Shown one piece after another: positions 42,972 through 51,030 of a DNA stretch of 64,000 bases. This stretch comes from Dawidia cretensis (GTDB lineage: Bacteria > Bacteroidota > Bacteroidia > Cytophagales > Cyclobacteriaceae). Numbering within the stretch: the stretch's first letter is position 1; every line of letters starts with the position of its first letter. Under the pieces are notes generated by a model. It saw nothing but the letters and a program-made list of their open reading frames with translations. It was not told where the DNA came from and did no database searches. Location of the stretch: assembly GCF_018598175.1 (NCBI RefSeq), contig NZ_JAHESE010000004.1, positions 212,236 through 276,235 on the forward strand, given 5' to 3'. Made by a program: the position numbers and the translations under genes.

Positions 42972-43478
42972 TTACTCACCGACGGCGACCGGCGCTGCGT
43001 TCATGCCGACATCGCCGGTGGCGACTATGTCATCACCCAATAGCACACTCACGTGTGCATCGTAGGTGTCGAGGGAAGCAAAGAATTCTTTGTCGCTTAT
43101 TATATAGAATTTCGATGTACTGAAAGATCCGGTGGCACCATCGATGTCGTACAGCGGCTCCAGCTTGGTCGCGGAGGCTTCTGCCACGGCACCGTCGAAT
43201 ATAGCGGAAGGGTACGACGTGCCCTCTTCCGTATTATAGAGCGAAAGCTGTACGAGTGTATTGCCGGCGTTATCCTGCCAGAAAACAACCCGGCCATTCA
43301 CGTCGCTGCCGGGAGCGGCATCGATTGTATAGGCCTTATACGTAGAGATAGTACCGCCGCCGGGCGCAGTCTGCAGGTCGGGCTCGAGCTGCTCTTGCTC
43401 GCACGACGTGATCAGCGTAATAATGAGACAGAGACTGAGCAGGATCAGGATCGATTGTTTGATATGGATGGGTTTCAT
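42972..43478 (-). CDS. Lipoprotein of the TonB receptor operon
   Basis: A 168-residue lipoprotein (lipobox LITSC, Cys26). The mature chain is beta-rich (GRVVFWQDNAGNTLVQLSLYN, FYIISDKEFFASLDTYDAHVSVLLGDD, VATGDVGMNA) and loosely resembles CHRD-like domains, but without a firm match. It starts 14 bases after the receptor stop and precedes the exported aminotransferase by 45 bases. It may be a surface partner binding the receptor's substrate. The start at 43478 is preferred; an ATG at 43493 overlaps the receptor stop. Confidence 0.7.
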   Translation of the reverse strand: MKPIHIKQSILILLSLCLIITLITSCEQEQLEPDLQTAPGGGTISTYKAYTIDAAPGSDVNGRVVFWQDNAGNTLVQLSLYNTEEGTSYPSAIFDGAVAEASATKLEPLYDIDGATGSFSTSKFYIISDKEFFASLDTYDAHVSVLLGDDIVATGDVGMNAAPVAVGE

Positions 43479-43492
43479 AGCTGGTATACACA

Positions 43493-46429
43493 TTAAAAGT
43501 TGAACATGATACGACCATAATAATACGCCCCGCTGGATCCTTGCTGATTGTTGGAGTACAGATAGAATCCCCTGTTTTCCACACGCATAAGATCGGGATA
43601 AGTATCGAGTATATTATTACCGCCTATGGATAATTTAATGTTGGGGTTGACATCGTAGCTCACGCTGAGGTCAAATATAGTTTGCGCCGAAAACGTTTGA
43701 TCCCAGTAATTTCCCGCGCCATCGTCTTCGATGGAGAGCTCGGTAACTTTTCCGAAATATGTTCCGCGAAACATGGTGGAAAGTTTGCCGACACGATAGT
43801 TGATCGATCCGATCAGCTTGGTACGGGGTGTACCGGTCTCGAACTGCCCCATCACCTGGCGGTTCAGGTATTTATTCACCAGCTCTTCGTCGGTCAGGTT
43901 GTCGACATCCAGGTCTATAATTTTGCGTTTGGTAATCTCATTCTTGCTGAAGACGGATGCCAGGCTGATAGTGATCTGCGAGGTGCCCGTCAGGCTGGTG
44001 GTATAGGCGCCCACCATTTCGAGACCTTTCGAGCGAACATTGGCACCATTGACGAAGAACTGCGCTTCGCTGCCGACACCGATCACCTCTTCATAATTGT
44101 GACCTACTTCGGTTGAATTGAAGGTATTGGTGCGGAAGATGCGGTCGCGTACATCGATTTGGTAAGCATCGATAGTAAGCTCAAGTCCCATGATCGGCTG
44201 GTAGGTAAGACCGGCGCCGTAAGAAGTCGAACGTTCCTCCGACAGCTCTTTGATACCAATGGCCCGCGCGGCGGTGCTATTAGTAGGGAAGGTGGTGTAG
44301 TCGACGGGCTGAGGAACACCGTTTGCATCGGGCAGGAAGGCTGTCGCCGTATGGGTATAATTAAGTTCTTGCAGGGAAGGTGCGCGGAAGCCGGAAGATG
44401 CCGAAGCACGTATGGCAAGGTTCTTCATGACCGTATACCGTGCGGCAATCTTACCCGTCACGACACTGCCAAAGTCGGAGTAATTTTCAATGCGGGTAGC
44501 ACCGGCTATCAGCAGGTCTTCCGTCAGGTCTAATTCTGCGTCAATGTAGCCGGCCAGCATGGTGCGATATTCATCGCGCTCGTTCTTGGGACCGAAGCCT
44601 GCAAAGCACTGGCAGTTGGCGGCAAAATTCTTCACCACGACTTCATCGCCGCGTTGCACCCACACCGGGTCGCCGTTGGCATCGACGATCGGCTCGCCTT
44701 TTTCATTTTCCAGCGGTTTGCCGTCGGCACCAACGAGGTACCCGTCTTCCGTGACTTTCAATACACCGGCATCGCCGAATGTATAGCTTTCTTCCTGACC
44801 ATGTAGGATTTTATAATTCTCTACGCGCATCTCTGCTCCAAAGGCTATATTAAGACCGTTAGCAACTTCTTTGAAGTTATGCGAGAAGTCGAGGTTGGTA
44901 GAGTTCTGTGTAAACTGGTGTGTGCCCAGGTTCATTTCCACCGGCGAGTTCGAGCCGATCGAGGCGTTGAACGTATTCACCATGCCTATGCGCATCTTGT
45001 TGCGGCCAAAGGTGTTGCTGAAATCCATGTTGAAAAGTCCGGCTTTACTGCGAATGCCGACGGTGTTGGAGAAGTCGCTGGTGTTCGAGGTCATCTGCGG
45101 ACGGAAACCGTTCGGATAGAGCAAATAATTAAAACGATCCGTCTGCTCCGGCCGGCGGAAGTAGCAGGAGTATCCCTCCAGGAATTTATAGGACAGGCCG
45201 CCAAACGTATAGAAGGTTGTGTTGGGGCCCATTTCATATTCCGAGTTATAAAATAAGCTGCCCAGTGTAATGGCGGGCATGCCGGCATAGACAGCATAAT
45301 CTTCCGGCGACAATCCACGGGCATTCATCAACCCCTCCTGTGTCTGGAGCGAGGCCGCCAGTGACTCATTGCCCGAAACCTGGGCAGCAATAAGCTCGGG
45401 ATTGGTAATGATGGGATTGCCGGTTTTATCCGTGCGCGTATTGTTCAGGTAGGAAGGATCGTATACCCCCCAGTCGTTTACAAACGGCCGTAGCGTGGCG
45501 CGGCGTTGGGTGATCTCGCCCGACAGGTTGATGAACCCTTTCGAGCCGAGCGAAAAACCGTAATTGGCCGTGAGCTGATAATTATAGCCATCCGGGTCGC
45601 CTTTATCGGTCAGTGGGCCGGCATCGCCCCCCGAGTTCAGGTAGCCACCACCGGTAAAGCTGCCGGTAAGTTTATCGGTGCCCTTCTTTAGCACGATATT
45701 TATAACACCCGCCACTGCGTCAGAACCATATTGGGCGGCCGCGCCATCGCGCAAGATCTCGACCTTCTCAATAGCCGAGGCAGGGATCGTCATTAAATCA
45801 ACCGAGGTAGAAGGGCTGCCGACGGCGGTCGATGTAATCAGCAGGGCCGACGTATGACGACGCTTGCCGTTGACGAGCACCAGCGTTTGGTTGGGCGCGA
45901 GGTTGCGCAGCTGCGCGGGGTCGACGTGTGAGTCGAGGTCACCCCCCTGTGAACGGACGGCGTTAAAGCTCGGGGCCAGGATCGCCAGCATCTGGCCCAG
46001 GTCGATCTGGGGGAGCTCACCCATGATATCCTGGATCGGAATCACATCGACCGGTACCGGCGTTTCCAGCACGGTACGCCCCACGCTACGGGTACCCGTT
46101 ACCACGATCTCGGTAAGCTCATTCAGCGATTCTTCCATGGGGGCATCCAGGGTAGAACCTGTTCCTACCGGCAGCTCTTTTGACTTCAGGCCGATAAAGG
46201 AAAAGACCAGTACGTCTTCCGGCGTAACCTCCAGTGTATAGCCCCCCTGCGCATCGGTCAGCGTGCCTTTGCCGGCGCTTCCCTTGATGATGACACTCAC
46301 GCCGGGCAAGGGTGTACCGTCGGTGGAATATACTTTGCCGGTAATAGTCTTCGTCTGCGCAAGGCCTGGAAGGGCCGCGACCGACAAAAGGAGTGTGCAT
46401 AAAAGGGGTATAAATAATTTCATCTTCAT
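43493..46429 (-). CDS. TonB-dependent outer-membrane receptor with CarboxypepD_reg-like domain
   Basis: A 978-residue receptor: signal peptide (cleavage near GLA, about residue 24), N-terminal carboxypeptidase regulatory-like domain (KTITGKVYSTDGTPLPGVSVIIKG, 27-100), TonB box region LTEIVVTGTRS, plug domain with QTLVLVNGKRRH and ILRDGAAAQYGSDAVAGVINIVLKKG, and a beta-barrel ending in an aromatic residue (F). It is not SusC-type in length, and there is no SusD beside it. It likely imports a substrate acted on by the lipoprotein and exported aminotransferase encoded behind it. Confidence 0.93.
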   Translation of the reverse strand: MKMKLFIPLLCTLLLSVAALPGLAQTKTITGKVYSTDGTPLPGVSVIIKGSAGKGTLTDAQGGYTLEVTPEDVLVFSFIGLKSKELPVGTGSTLDAPMEESLNELTEIVVTGTRSVGRTVLETPVPVDVIPIQDIMGELPQIDLGQMLAILAPSFNAVRSQGGDLDSHVDPAQLRNLAPNQTLVLVNGKRRHTSALLITSTAVGSPSTSVDLMTIPASAIEKVEILRDGAAAQYGSDAVAGVINIVLKKGTDKLTGSFTGGGYLNSGGDAGPLTDKGDPDGYNYQLTANYGFSLGSKGFINLSGEITQRRATLRPFVNDWGVYDPSYLNNTRTDKTGNPIITNPELIAAQVSGNESLAASLQTQEGLMNARGLSPEDYAVYAGMPAITLGSLFYNSEYEMGPNTTFYTFGGLSYKFLEGYSCYFRRPEQTDRFNYLLYPNGFRPQMTSNTSDFSNTVGIRSKAGLFNMDFSNTFGRNKMRIGMVNTFNASIGSNSPVEMNLGTHQFTQNSTNLDFSHNFKEVANGLNIAFGAEMRVENYKILHGQEESYTFGDAGVLKVTEDGYLVGADGKPLENEKGEPIVDANGDPVWVQRGDEVVVKNFAANCQCFAGFGPKNERDEYRTMLAGYIDAELDLTEDLLIAGATRIENYSDFGSVVTGKIAARYTVMKNLAIRASASSGFRAPSLQELNYTHTATAFLPDANGVPQPVDYTTFPTNSTAARAIGIKELSEERSTSYGAGLTYQPIMGLELTIDAYQIDVRDRIFRTNTFNSTEVGHNYEEVIGVGSEAQFFVNGANVRSKGLEMVGAYTTSLTGTSQITISLASVFSKNEITKRKIIDLDVDNLTDEELVNKYLNRQVMGQFETGTPRTKLIGSINYRVGKLSTMFRGTYFGKVTELSIEDDGAGNYWDQTFSAQTIFDLSVSYDVNPNIKLSIGGNNILDTYPDLMRVENRGFYLYSNNQQGSSGAYYYGRIMFNF

Positions 46430-46947
46430 GTTGGGATTGGTATACTTTTAAAACAATAGGGTCTCGCTTCGCCACACGCGGGCGAATGCTCCGTACAAAA
46501 AAGAAAATAGATGGCATCAGGGTGCCGTGCAGGCAACCGATACACCGGACAAACAATGAGGATCAGTTAGATTTTGAACTGCAATTGCCTGCTCAGAGGC
46601 GAAGAGGATGAAAAGTAGGTTTCATATGTAGCATAGATTTAGGTTTCAGGATAGTTTTTTTGCTATAGTAAGGTAATACTGACACCATGAATGAATCAAT
46701 CCGCATTTTTACCTAGGCGGCGCCGGAAAAAATACGGAGGCCTGTATCGGTACTGCGAAGCGAAACGGCGATTCACTTTTTTTCGATCGTTAGCAGTAAA
46801 AATGGCGTGATAAAAGACTGTTGCGACGAATACCGAGGCGGGTTGATGAAATGTTGAAGGAATAAGGAGTGTAGAAGGACTAACGAGGGGGGCTGGTTGC
46901 CGGTTATGGCAGACGGCAGCGGGCTCACAGCGTGAGATGACAGTGCC
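46430..46947. other. Long leader or promoter region of the TonB receptor operon
   Basis: No credible gene. A perfect TAnnTTTG was not found on the reverse strand. A TAGGTTTCA repeat occurs near 46616 and 46640. A frame of 115 codons on the reverse strand (46773-47120) crosses the repeat arrays and has no protein-like features. Confidence 0.4.
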
Positions 46948-47021
46948 ATGTCTCCGTCCTTTAGCACGGGCTTATATCGGACTATACTCGGGCTATACAC
47001 GGACTCAACACGGAGACATCC
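46948..47021. repeat. 11-base-period array 1 (CGG units)
   Basis: Five contiguous 11-base units starting at 46967, 46978, 46989, 47000 and 47011, each beginning CGG: CGGGCTTATAT, CGGACTATACT, CGGGCTATACA, CGGACTCAACA, CGGAGACATCC. Perfect inverted repeat ATGTCTCCGT (46948-46957) and ACGGAGACAT (47010-47019) encloses the array. The sequence before it, GTCCTTTAGCA, is the same as before array 2. Unit length 11 is not a multiple of 3, so it is not a coding repeat. Confidence 0.88.
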
Positions 47022-47102
47022 TCGCTTTTGATGGGCATATTGAAGATAGTGGCTGGTCGCGGGAGATGTTCGCGCGGCTTTAGCGTGGGTTGACCGGGTG
47101 AT

Positions 47103-47174
47103 GTCCTGGTCCTTTAGCACTAGCTTATCTCTAGCATAAGTCTAGCTTAACACTAGCTCAAGACTAGCTTATCT
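47103..47174. repeat. 11-base-period array 2 (CTAGC units)
   Basis: Five contiguous units at 47120, 47131, 47142, 47153 and 47164: CTAGCTTATCT, CTAGCATAAGT, CTAGCTTAACA, CTAGCTCAAGA, CTAGCTTATCT. The upstream GTCCTTTAGCA and the unit-by-unit sequence align with array 1 at an offset of 153 bases; the difference common to all units is TA in place of GG at unit positions 2-3. Located after the response regulator gene. Confidence 0.9.
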
Positions 47175-47255
47175 GGCCTTTTGGCAGGCGTCGTGCAGCT
47201 ATTTTGCTGACTGATTCCTATTACCGGAATGTACAAAATGATGTTGGGAATGTAA

Positions 47256-47888
47256 CTACAGCCTGATCTTCTGCTCAGCAATGCGCGTGATCAGCTCCGT
47301 TGTGTTCTTGAGATTGAATTTGCCCAGGATGTTGGCGCGGTGAGTATCGATGGTACGCGGACTGACCTCCAACAAAGCAGCGATCTCTTTGCTCGAGTAA
47401 CCTTCCATGATATAGCGTATAATCTCCTTCTCTTTGCTGGTCAGGAACGGATGCCCGCGATAGTTTTTCTTGGCCAGGTTGCCGATCAGGAGGTTGGAGA
47501 CTTCGCGTGAAAAGAACTTCTCGCCCTCCAATACCCGGTTTATTCCGAGCAGCAATTCCTCCGCCTCGGAGTCTTTATGGATGTATCCATCGATACCGGT
47601 CTCCACGGCATTCAGGATATGAAACTCTTCCTTGTGGAAAGTCAGGATAATGACCTTAATGTCCTGGCGCAGGTGTTTGATGTGGGTGGCGACGTCTTCC
47701 CCCTCACCTTCGCGGTTCAGGGAGATATCGATGATGACCAGGTCGGCGTCCAGGGTGGGAATGAGCGGTCGCACGGTATGAAAACTTTTGAAATCACCCA
47801 CAAGCTCAAACCGCGCATCCTGCTTCAAGAGCGCCACCAGACCGATTCTGGAAAGGGCATTCTGATCGACAACGACTATCTTCACCAT
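47256..47888 (-). CDS. Orphan NarL/LuxR-type response regulator
   Basis: A 210-residue regulator: receiver domain (1-120) with phospho-acceptor D54 in VIIDISL and conserved Lys in GYIHKDSE, and a C-terminal LuxR helix-turn-helix (about 150-205, LTSKEKEIIRYIMEGYSSKEIAALLEVSPRTIDTHRANI). The acidic pair near the N-terminus is D8-Q9 rather than two acidic residues, which may alter magnesium binding. No histidine kinase is adjacent. The two 11-base arrays lie directly downstream. Confidence 0.92.
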   Translation of the reverse strand: MVKIVVVDQNALSRIGLVALLKQDARFELVGDFKSFHTVRPLIPTLDADLVIIDISLNREGEGEDVATHIKHLRQDIKVIILTFHKEEFHILNAVETGIDGYIHKDSEAEELLLGINRVLEGEKFFSREVSNLLIGNLAKKNYRGHPFLTSKEKEIIRYIMEGYSSKEIAALLEVSPRTIDTHRANILGKFNLKNTTELITRIAEQKIRL

Positions 47889-48089
47889 GTTATGTTAAAT
47901 ATACTTTATTAACACAAGGAAGAAAAGATGTCATTGGTGCCGATAAGTTTACCGGCATGACCACAATCGTTTGAATGATTTAACGAAGAGCGTAGATGCG
48001 TTAAAAAATCTTTAAAAGTTTTATCATATCGTTAAACGGTGCCGCTATACTTTGTGGATATACCTGAATTATGGGGTATATAGCTGCAC

Positions 48090-48938
48090 CTACCGTATTT
48101 GTTTCGATTCTTCCTCAAATAGTCCAATCGTCCGTTCCCAACCCTCGGGCTTTGTCTCTCGCACAAACGCGATGGCCTCCTTCGCGATCTTCTGCGCATC
48201 CGCCGGTTTTCCTTGCCGAATATAAATATCCATCTTCAGCCGATACAACCATGCGCTTTTCTTAATTGCCAATGCCCGGTCCAGCACTTGCAACTGCCGC
48301 GGCATGTCTTTATTATAATGCAGCGCCCAATATTCCGCCGCCTGCCCCAGCAAATCGGGATTGTCGGGAGTTTGTTTCAATGCTGTCTCTAACCGGGCTG
48401 TTGCCACACTATCACTGTGCGTCAACAGGCTGAAACGGATCTGTGTATTTTCCCAGGCCACTATAAGCTCGGCGTCGTACCGCGCTCCGTCCAGCGTCAA
48501 GCTCAGCGACTCGTAATAGCGTGCGGTCTTCTCGGGCTTGACCTCAAAGCGATGGACTTCTGTTGTTGTACGATAGTCGGCTGGTCGCCCGTAGACCTTG
48601 GTTGTATCGGCGTTAAGGATGACAGTCCAGTGATTGGTATTGGGGATTGTCAATAGCGCATACGCCCCCGGCGGCATATCCCGTCCACCGATTGTTACCG
48701 GTGCATCGAATTGCACGATGGTACACCGGCCGGCGCCGGTACGCCATACCTTGCCGTAGGGAACGAGGCCGCCGAAGATCATGCGGCCTCGGGCGGCAGG
48801 GCGGCCATAGCGCAGGTTCATGCGTGTGTAGCCTACGTGTTGTGAGTATGATGCTTCGGGGCTGGGATCGGGGAGTTCTACCTGGGCGGAGGCGATATGA
48901 CATAGTATAATCAGGCAGACGGTATAGAATGATTTCAT
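48090..48938 (-). CDS. Exported DUF2911 protein with helical repeat tail
   Basis: A 282-residue protein with signal peptide (cleavage after ASA, residue 18). Residues 30-175 match DUF2911 (LRYGRPAARGR, LVPYGKVWRTGAG, MPPGAYALLTIPN, WTVILN), common in Bacteroidota. The C-terminal 100 residues contain two TPR-like helical repeats (LLGQAAEYWALHYNKD, WLYRLKMDIYIRQGKPADAQKIAKEAI). Function unknown. The start at 48938 gives the signal peptide; a frame extension to 49199 reads through the hairpin at 49040-49112 and is rejected. Confidence 0.85.
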   Translation of the reverse strand: MKSFYTVCLIILCHIASAQVELPDPSPEASYSQHVGYTRMNLRYGRPAARGRMIFGGLVPYGKVWRTGAGRCTIVQFDAPVTIGGRDMPPGAYALLTIPNTNHWTVILNADTTKVYGRPADYRTTTEVHRFEVKPEKTARYYESLSLTLDGARYDAELIVAWENTQIRFSLLTHSDSVATARLETALKQTPDNPDLLGQAAEYWALHYNKDMPRQLQVLDRALAIKKSAWLYRLKMDIYIRQGKPADAQKIAKEAIAFVRETKPEGWERTIGLFEEESKQIR

Positions 48939-49039
48939 GGTCGTTAGTTTATGTGGGCTAAGATCGTTTGGTTCTTGCAACGATGTCGTTAATGAGATGT
49001 TAACGGTGTTTCGGATTTCTGAAGAATGGCGCCATGACA

Positions 49040-49112
49040 CAGTGTGAGTGTGAGCGTGAGCGCGAAGAAAAACGGTGTGCCCGTGTTCGCTCTCACGCTC
49101 ACACTGTTTTTT
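49040..49112. repeat. GTGAGCG-type inverted repeat with T run
   Basis: Arms 49046-49066 and 49086-49106 match at 19 of 21 positions around a 19-base loop, followed by six T residues. The arm sequence GTGAGmGCGAAGAAA also occurs at 33754-33768. It lies between two same-direction reverse-strand genes (DUF2911 and FKBP), pointing forward, so its role as terminator is unclear; it may be a mobile or regulatory repeat. Confidence 0.6.
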
Positions 49113-49161
49113 GTCGCCCTGCCTTCGGTCGGAAGACTTGACCAGAGATGTGGGACAAACA

Positions 49162-49214
49162 AAAAGCCCCTGCCAGAAAAACCGGCAGGGGCTTTTCATC
49201 GCCGTTAGGCGATG
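49162..49214 (-). terminator. Double hairpin terminator after the FKBP gene
   Basis: CATCGCC/GGCGATG (49197-49214, loop GTTA) is followed on the reverse strand by a perfect 13-base-pair stem AAAAGCCCCTGCC/GGCAGGGGCTTTT (49162-49196) ending in a T run. Confidence 0.85.
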
Positions 49215-49227
49215 TATAGTGTAGTCG

Positions 49228-49959
49228 TTAATTTACTTTGATCAGCTCGACTTCGAATACAAGCGTAGCAAACGGAGGGATTTGTCCGCCGGCGCCGCGC
49301 TCGCCGTAGGCCAGGTCGGAGGGGATATATAGTTCCCATTTGTCACCTTCGTGCATCAGTTGCAGGGCTTCGGTCCAGCCGCCGATCACGTCGCTTACAC
49401 CAAAGGAGGCGGGCTCGCCGCGCTCGACGGAGCTATCGAATACAGTGCCGTCCAGCAGCTTGCCGGTGTAGTGTACCGTGACGTTGGAGGTGGCGACGGG
49501 GGCTTTGCCTTTGCCGGCTGTTATGACTTTGTATTGCAGGCCGCTGGCGGTTGTTACCACGCCGGGCTTGGTTTTGTTGCCTTCGAGAAAGGATTGGCCT
49601 TCGGCCTTCAGGACGGCCGTTTTCCGTTCCATGGCAGCTTGCATGTATTCTTGTACGATCGTCAATGCTTCCTGTTTCTCGATCTTCAGCGCTTTGCCTT
49701 GAAATACATCGCGGAAGGCAATGTTGATCGCTTCGACGTCGAGGGAGTCTGCACCCTGTGTCTTGATGTTGGTGGCCATGAGCACGCCCAGGCCGTAGCT
49801 GGCTTTCTTGTGCTTGTCGGTCAGTTCAACATCTTTGGGCTTCTTCAGCTCGGTAATTTCAGCTTTCAGCTTGGTCACTTCGGCCTGAAGCTCTTTCTTG
49901 GATTGGGCATGCACGACAGTTCCGGTCAAGACAGCGGCACAGAAAACGAGTACTTTCAT
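49228..49959 (-). CDS. Exported FKBP-type peptidyl-prolyl cis-trans isomerase
   Basis: A 243-residue protein: signal peptide (cleavage after VHA, residue 18), a short coiled coil ([20 protein letters not shown]), the FKBP N-terminal dimerisation region ([18 protein letters not shown]), and a C-terminal FKBP domain with [53 protein letters not shown] and FEVELIKV. It resembles Mip/FkpA and should assist folding of periplasmic or outer-membrane proteins. The start at 49959 matches the signal peptide. Confidence 0.93.
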   Translation of the reverse strand: MKVLVFCAAVLTGTVVHAQSKKELQAEVTKLKAEITELKKPKDVELTDKHKKASYGLGVLMATNIKTQGADSLDVEAINIAFRDVFQGKALKIEKQEALTIVQEYMQAAMERKTAVLKAEGQSFLEGNKTKPGVVTTASGLQYKVITAGKGKAPVATSNVTVHYTGKLLDGTVFDSSVERGEPASFGVSDVIGGWTEALQLMHEGDKWELYIPSDLAYGERGAGGQIPPFATLVFEVELIKVN

Positions 49960-50039
49960 AGATACTTTTTTATTAAACCGCAAAGAAAGGCAAATATTGT
50001 CAAATGTGCAGCCGAAAGCGGCAAGATGTAGCCTGAGAA

Positions 50040-50912
50040 CTACTGCTGCTGTTTTTGCTGGCCCAGGTACAAGGCCAGCAGCACCAGCACGGTGCCCACA
50101 AGTGTAAAGATTGTCAGGGGCTCATGCAATAAAACGGCGGCATATAGAAAGCCAAAGACCGGGCAGAGGTACAGCCAAAGCGAGGCCCGCACGGCGTCGG
50201 TTTTAAGCAGCCGCAGCCAGAGCTGCACGGCCCCGATCGAGACCGGCACAATGAGCCAGGCAAGCGAAAGCCAGAAGGTGAGGTCAAACTGGCTCGGTGC
50301 CTTGTGCAGCAGCCAGGCAAAGGGGGCGATCAAAATACCACCCAGGAACACTTGCCAGGCATTGATCGTCGTGCGGGAAAGCTGCCAGCCCACCCCGGCA
50401 TAATAGACCGAACCGTATGAGTAGGCCACCATGCTGGCCGCCAGCAATAGCATGCCTGTAGTCGTGGCCTGGCTGTCGCGCAGGAGGGGATAGGCGGCGA
50501 CAATGACCCCTGCCACGCCCAACGCGATGCTCAGCCACTCGACACCCTTCACGCGGCGTTTCATGAGCAGTGCCGACATGATGCTGATGAACAAAGGATT
50601 GAGCGCAATGGCCAGCGTGGTAATGCCCGGCGTGACGTGCTGCAGCGCCACGACAAAAAGGCCCAGGTACAGCGTTGTATTTAAGGCACCGAAAATGGTC
50701 AGCTGTTTCCACTCCTTGCCTATGGGTAGACGGCTTTTCCCGACCAGGTAAACATACCCCAGCAGAATAACTCCCGCCAATAGAAAGCGTAGGGTGAAGA
50801 ACACGAGCGGCTCCGCGCCCCTCAGGCCAAACTTGCCGGCCACGGAGGCCGACGCCCATAACATCGAAAATAGTAATCCGGTGAGAATATAACGACGATC
50901 TGATGTATCCAT
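50040..50912 (-). CDS. EamA-family (DMT) transporter
   Basis: A 290-residue drug/metabolite transporter with ten membrane helices in two EamA repeats; typical segments are [67 protein letters not shown] and [38 protein letters not shown]. Members export amino acids, nucleobases or other metabolites. It lies on the reverse strand 80 bases upstream of the FKBP gene start with no sign of functional linkage. Substrate unknown. Confidence 0.92.
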   Translation of the reverse strand: MDTSDRRYILTGLLFSMLWASASVAGKFGLRGAEPLVFFTLRFLLAGVILLGYVYLVGKSRLPIGKEWKQLTIFGALNTTLYLGLFVVALQHVTPGITTLAIALNPLFISIMSALLMKRRVKGVEWLSIALGVAGVIVAAYPLLRDSQATTTGMLLLAASMVAYSYGSVYYAGVGWQLSRTTINAWQVFLGGILIAPFAWLLHKAPSQFDLTFWLSLAWLIVPVSIGAVQLWLRLLKTDAVRASLWLYLCPVFGFLYAAVLLHEPLTIFTLVGTVLVLLALYLGQQKQQQ

Positions 50913-50970
50913 GCTGCAAAAGCCCCGCGGCGCCGAACCGATAATGCGCGCGCAAGGTAAAACAAAAAGT

Positions 50971-50994
50971 CCCGCCGGAAACCCTTCCGGCGGG
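50971..50994 (-). terminator. Terminator after the Gfo/Idh/MocA gene
   Basis: CCCGCCGGAA and TTCCGGCGGG form a perfect 10-base-pair stem with loop ACCC, then ACTTTTTGTTTT on the reverse strand. Confidence 0.88.
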
Positions 50995-51030
50995 CCGCTC
51001 CGATAGATTAGTCGCCTGGGGGCAGCGCTT

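Noticed and set aside
46773-47120. 115-codon reverse-strand frame in the intergenic region
   Set aside because: It runs through array 1 and up to the start of array 2, whose 11-base unit breaks any codon repeat, and shows no domain, signal or hydrophobic pattern.
46948-47174. 11-base arrays as a CRISPR array
   Set aside because: Units are contiguous with no spacers, only 11 bases long, and no cas gene is present.
48939-49199. N-terminal extension of the DUF2911 gene
   Set aside because: It would code through a hairpin repeat and remove the signal peptide from the N-terminus.
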